In this document: positions 5,689-7,983 of the stretch, one piece after another
Numbering within the stretch: the stretch's first letter is position 1
Layout: every line of letters starts with the position of its first letter
NCBI GenBank assembly: GCA_001797695.1
Contig: MGQD01000081.1
Location: 1 to 7,983 of the forward strand
Direction: 5' to 3'
DNA from: Deltaproteobacteria bacterium RBG_13_49_15
GTDB lineage: Bacteria; Desulfobacterota; Desulfobacteria; Desulfobacterales; UBA2156
Length of the DNA stretch: 7,983 bases
Notes under the pieces: model-generated
The model's input: only the letters and a program-made list of their open reading frames with translations
Database searches by the model: none
Told to the model about the DNA's origin: nothing
Made by a program: the position numbers and the translations under genes

Positions 5689-5739
5689 TGCCCCTCCCGG
5701 TCAAAAAAAATCAAATTAGTGTCCATCCACGAATCATTT

Positions 5740-5761
5740 TTGGATACTATAAGGTTTCCAA
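5740..5761. promoter_or_regulatory. 22-bp dyad in the divergent intergenic region, possible operator
   Basis: TTGGATAC (5740-5747) and GTTTCCAA (5754-5761) are inverted repeats with one mismatch around a 6-bp centre TATAAG. The minus-strand hexamer TATAGT (5751-5746), a 5/6 -10 box, lies inside the dyad, although no good -35 is correctly spaced. The position suits an operator controlling the phosphatidyltransferase gene. No regulator gene is adjacent. Confidence 0.3.
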
Positions 5762-5914
5762 TCCAGAAATCGGCAATTTTTCGCAAGGTCAAGGAAATCA
5801 AGGGATTGCGCAAAAGGGCCATTTATGGATGGAAACAAATTATTACATCACACATACAATGGCAATATGATATGGATAAAACATGCATTGAAATTTTTTA
5901 TAGGGGAAGTGATC

Positions 5915-6730
5915 TTGAGCCATTTAAATGATGAACCGTTTTCGGTAATGACGCTGAATTTGCGGTTCGGACTGGCGGATGATGGACCAAACCGATGGGA
6001 ATTCCGAAAACATCGTTTGATCAGCCTTTTTAGTAAATATCACCCCGATATTATCGGATTTCAGGAAGCCCAGTCCTTTCAGATCGATTTTCTTTGCACC
6101 ATTTTACCTGACCATCTTTTTGTCGGGAAACGGACTCCAGCCCCTCAATTTTGGCAAAATAACCTTATCTTCTATACGAGTAACTGGAGATGTGTCCGGC
6201 AAGATCACTTTTTTTTAAGCCCCACGCCGGATATCCCCAGCCGTTTTCCGGAAAGCCGCTGGCCCCGGCAATGCACATTCGGATCATTTGAAAAGGAAGG
6301 CCGGATGTTGAATTGCATCAGCACCCATTTCGACTTTGACCCGACCATTCAGGTTTCGAGTGCAAGGATCATCATGGAACGGCTTCGACGGCAAAAAGCG
6401 ACAAATGCTGTTCTTCTATTGGGGGATTTCAACGCCACGCCGGATGACCCCTGTTACCGGGTGTTTACGGAGAATGATCCTACGTGTACCCCTTCATCCG
6501 GGCGCCGGTTTAAAGATGCATTTGAACCCCCTTTTCCCGGGACTCATCATGCTTTTACCGGAAGACCGGATGGAAGGCATATCGACTGGATTTTATTCTC
6601 CGGATCAATCGAACCGGAGCGCTCTCAAGTGATATCGGACCAATTCGAAGGCGGATTTCCTTCAGATCACTTTCCTCTTTTTGCCCGATTTCGGTGGAAG
6701 GACAGCCGATCCCGGAAATATGCGGATTAG
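5915..6730 (+). CDS. Endonuclease/exonuclease/phosphatase (EEP) superfamily hydrolase
   Basis: A metal-dependent phosphodiesterase or phosphatase of the DNase I-like fold. In the 271-residue form the active-site series is complete and in order: N15 (VMTLNLRFG), E51 (DIIGFQEAQ), H138 (STHFD), D171 and N173 (LLGDFNATPDD), D224 (RHIDWILFSG), and D251/H252 (PSDHFPLFARF). The opening MTLNLRFGLADDG.N.W..RK resembles the subgroup often annotated as endonuclease/exonuclease/phosphatase family hydrolase acting on small or lipid substrates; the substrate cannot be told. A TTG start at 5915 is preferred because AGGGGA lies 7 nt ahead and the fold starts just after it; ATG 5825 (30 residues longer) lacks an SD, and the extra residues look non-conserved. 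Candidate -10 boxes TACAAT (5855) and TATGAT (5866) have no good -35. Its stop overlaps the convergent ruvB stop by 4 nt. No signal peptide is seen. Confidence 0.85.
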   Translation: MSHLNDEPFSVMTLNLRFGLADDGPNRWEFRKHRLISLFSKYHPDIIGFQEAQSFQIDFLCTILPDHLFVGKRTPAPQFWQNNLIFYTSNWRCVRQDHFFLSPTPDIPSRFPESRWPRQCTFGSFEKEGRMLNCISTHFDFDPTIQVSSARIIMERLRRQKATNAVLLLGDFNATPDDPCYRVFTENDPTCTPSSGRRFKDAFEPPFPGTHHAFTGRPDGRHIDWILFSGSIEPERSQVISDQFEGGFPSDHFPLFARFRWKDSRSRKYAD

Positions 6731-7770
6731 GAAAACAGGTTGGATTGGATGCGAAGTCCCAGGTGCCGATACCCGTCCTCCGAAGCCTTTCGGCCGGATG
6801 GGGTCCTCATGATGAGACCGATTTTCAGGAGGTAGGGCTCCACCACATCCACCAGCGTGTCGGCTTCTTCCTGCAGTGTTGCGGCAATCGCTTCGATACC
6901 CACCGGCCCTCCCTTATAAAACTCAATGATCGTTCTCATGTAACGGCGGTCCAAATTGGTAAGCCCCATGGTGTCCACCCCCTCCAACGCCAGGGCCGCC
7001 TGCACCGTCTCCTTTGTGATGATGCCGTCGGCCCGAACCTGGGTATAATCCCTCACTCTTTTCAAAAGCCGGTTGGCAATTCTCGGGGTTCCTCTGGACC
7101 GCATGGCCAGCTCGTCCGCACCTGCATCATCGATGGGAACATCAAGCAGGGCGGCAGACCGCCGGATGATTCTCGCAAGATCCTTCCCGCTATAGAAATC
7201 AAGGTTTCTGAAAATACCGAAGCGATCCCTGAGGGGGGCGGATAAAAGCCCAACCCTAGTGGTCGCTCCGACCAGAGTAAAGCGATTTAACCGGTACCGA
7301 TGGCTGCGCGCATGCATCCCTTTATCGAACACGAAATCGACGGCAAATTCTTCCATGGCGGGATATAAGAATTCCTCGACAGGCTTTGGAATGCGGTGGA
7401 TTTCATCGATGAAAAAGACATCCCCTTCTTCCAGATGCGTGAGGATTCCGATCAGATCCCCCCCCTTTTCCAAAGCAGGGCCCGAGCTGATGGTCAATTC
7501 GCCGGCCGTTTCATTGGCAATAATATGAGCGAGGGTTGTTTTTCCGAGGCCGGGAGGCCCGTGAAGCAGCACATGGTCGACAGGCTCTTTCCGTTCGGTA
7601 GCGGCTTGAATCGCAATCTTCAGGGTTTCGACAATCTCGTCCTGACCGACGTACTCGGAGATGCGCTGGGGACGAAGGGTCATGGTTTCAGGTTCATGAT
7701 CCGAGTCGATGCATGATCCTGAAGATAAATCCGGCTTTTCGTCCGTATCTTCTTCCACCTTTTTTTTCAT
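6727..7770 (-). CDS. ruvB: Holliday junction branch migration ATPase RuvB
   Basis: A cytoplasmic hexameric AAA+ motor that drives Holliday junction branch migration with RuvA, before RuvC resolution. The 347 residues are normal. After an acidic N-terminus (about 1-28) come LRPQRISEYVGQDEI (32-46), Walker A GPPGLGKT (71-78), Walker B FFIDEIH (119-125), the RuvA-binding beta-hairpin region (about 126-160), sensor 1 GATTRVG (168-174) and the arginine-finger segment RDRFG (181-185). The C-terminal winged helix includes GPVGIEAIAATL, EPYLLKIGLIMRTPSGRKA and YRHLGL. The start ATG overlaps the stop of the upstream gene as ATGA (7770-7767), indicating translational coupling; GGGGTG about 10 nt ahead may serve as SD. 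The gene converges on the EEP-hydrolase gene with overlapping stops. Confidence 0.98.
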   Translation of the reverse strand: MKKKVEEDTDEKPDLSSGSCIDSDHEPETMTLRPQRISEYVGQDEIVETLKIAIQAATERKEPVDHVLLHGPPGLGKTTLAHIIANETAGELTISSGPALEKGGDLIGILTHLEEGDVFFIDEIHRIPKPVEEFLYPAMEEFAVDFVFDKGMHARSHRYRLNRFTLVGATTRVGLLSAPLRDRFGIFRNLDFYSGKDLARIIRRSAALLDVPIDDAGADELAMRSRGTPRIANRLLKRVRDYTQVRADGIITKETVQAALALEGVDTMGLTNLDRRYMRTIIEFYKGGPVGIEAIAATLQEEADTLVDVVEPYLLKIGLIMRTPSGRKASEDGYRHLGLRIQSNLFS

Positions 7771-7982
7771 TTTGCGATTTCACCCCGATAGACTTCTTCA
7801 AAAAGCTCCTCAGGAGTGGATGCAAGCGGATTGCGTTTCAGCGCATCGGTGATCATCCGTTTCGCTTCGGCCTGGCGGTGGCCAAGCTGACCAACCAGGA
7901 CATCAAGAACCTGCTTTAAATAATCCTCTTCCGCAGGAGAAATCTCTTTGTCCGGTTTTCGGATCAGAGCAAATTTTTCCAT
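7767..7982 (-). CDS. RuvA C-terminal-domain-like protein (tail of ruvA or free-standing), cut or starting at window edge
   Basis: 71 residues are visible from ATG 7982. Residues about 23-66 (YLKQVLDVLVGQLGH, EAKRMITDALKR, STPEELFEEV) fit RuvA domain III, the UBA-like three-helix part that binds RuvB: the usual pattern is a helix with ALV.LGY, then EA...I..AL, then T.EELI..AL. The first ~20 residues (MEKFALIRKPDKEISPAEED) are charged and could be the flexible linker of RuvA or a true N-terminus. Only one base lies upstream of the ATG, so the two cases cannot be separated. The ATGA overlap with ruvB places it in the ruv operon at the spot normally held by ruvA. It most likely acts with RuvB. 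Confidence 0.7.
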   Translation of the reverse strand: MEKFALIRKPDKEISPAEEDYLKQVLDVLVGQLGHRQAEAKRMITDALKRNPLASTPEELFEEVYRGEIAK

Positions 7983-7983
7983 C

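Noticed and set aside
5825..5914. 30-residue N-terminal extension of the EEP hydrolase from ATG 5825
   Set aside because: No ribosome binding site at that ATG, residues do not resemble the fold, and the TTG at 5915 has a well-placed AGGGGA.
6694..7245. Plus-strand 183-codon open frame over ruvB
   Set aside because: Antisense to the conserved RuvB winged-helix and sensor regions, with no family resemblance; a shadow frame.

Overview
The window reads as ordinary chromosome of a Gram-negative, moderate-GC bacterium. The mix of genes (yejBE-type transporter, rplM-rpsI, a PIP-synthase-like lipid enzyme, an ECHDC3-like crotonase, a ruv operon) and the style of the palindromic intergenic repeats suggest a deltaproteobacterium (Desulfobacterota, Desulfobacterales-like). 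That placement is inference from gene content, not from a marker-gene comparison. No phage, plasmid, CRISPR, tRNA or complete insertion sequence was seen.

Left part (1-3541). Two inner-membrane permease genes of a YejABEF/Dpp-type peptide ABC transporter run leftward (yejE-like, cut by the window edge, and yejB-like). Diverging from them, a rightward pair encodes an M24 (Xaa-Pro) metallopeptidase with all five metal ligands and an ECHDC3-like crotonase that lacks both classical catalytic glutamates. A peptide importer next to a peptidase is a plausible peptide-use module, but nothing in the sequence proves they work together.

Middle part (3542-5079). The ribosomal protein genes rplM (L13) and rpsI (S9) run leftward. 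Two things are unusual. First, they are separated by 202 bp holding two strong G+C-rich stem-loops that look like REP or IS200/IS605-end hairpins. Second, rplM begins with TTG and sits behind a predicted leader of about 290 nt. That leader starts at a good TTGACA promoter and contains a 99-bp imperfect palindrome that almost coincides with a 35-codon small ORF having an excellent ribosome binding site.

Right part (5080-7983). A leftward CDP-alcohol phosphatidyltransferase resembling phosphatidylinositol-phosphate synthase diverges from a rightward endonuclease/exonuclease/phosphatase-fold hydrolase; a 22-bp dyad lies between them. The hydrolase gene converges on ruvB with their stop codons overlapping. 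ruvB is translationally coupled (ATGA) to an upstream ORF with a RuvA C-terminal-like domain, which is either the tail of ruvA or a free-standing domain III protein; the window ends one base before its first ATG.

No clear novel multi-gene system is visible. The observations most worth checking are the rplM leader palindrome/small ORF, the paired hairpins inside the rplM-rpsI operon, the glutamate-less crotonase and the RuvA-domain ORF.
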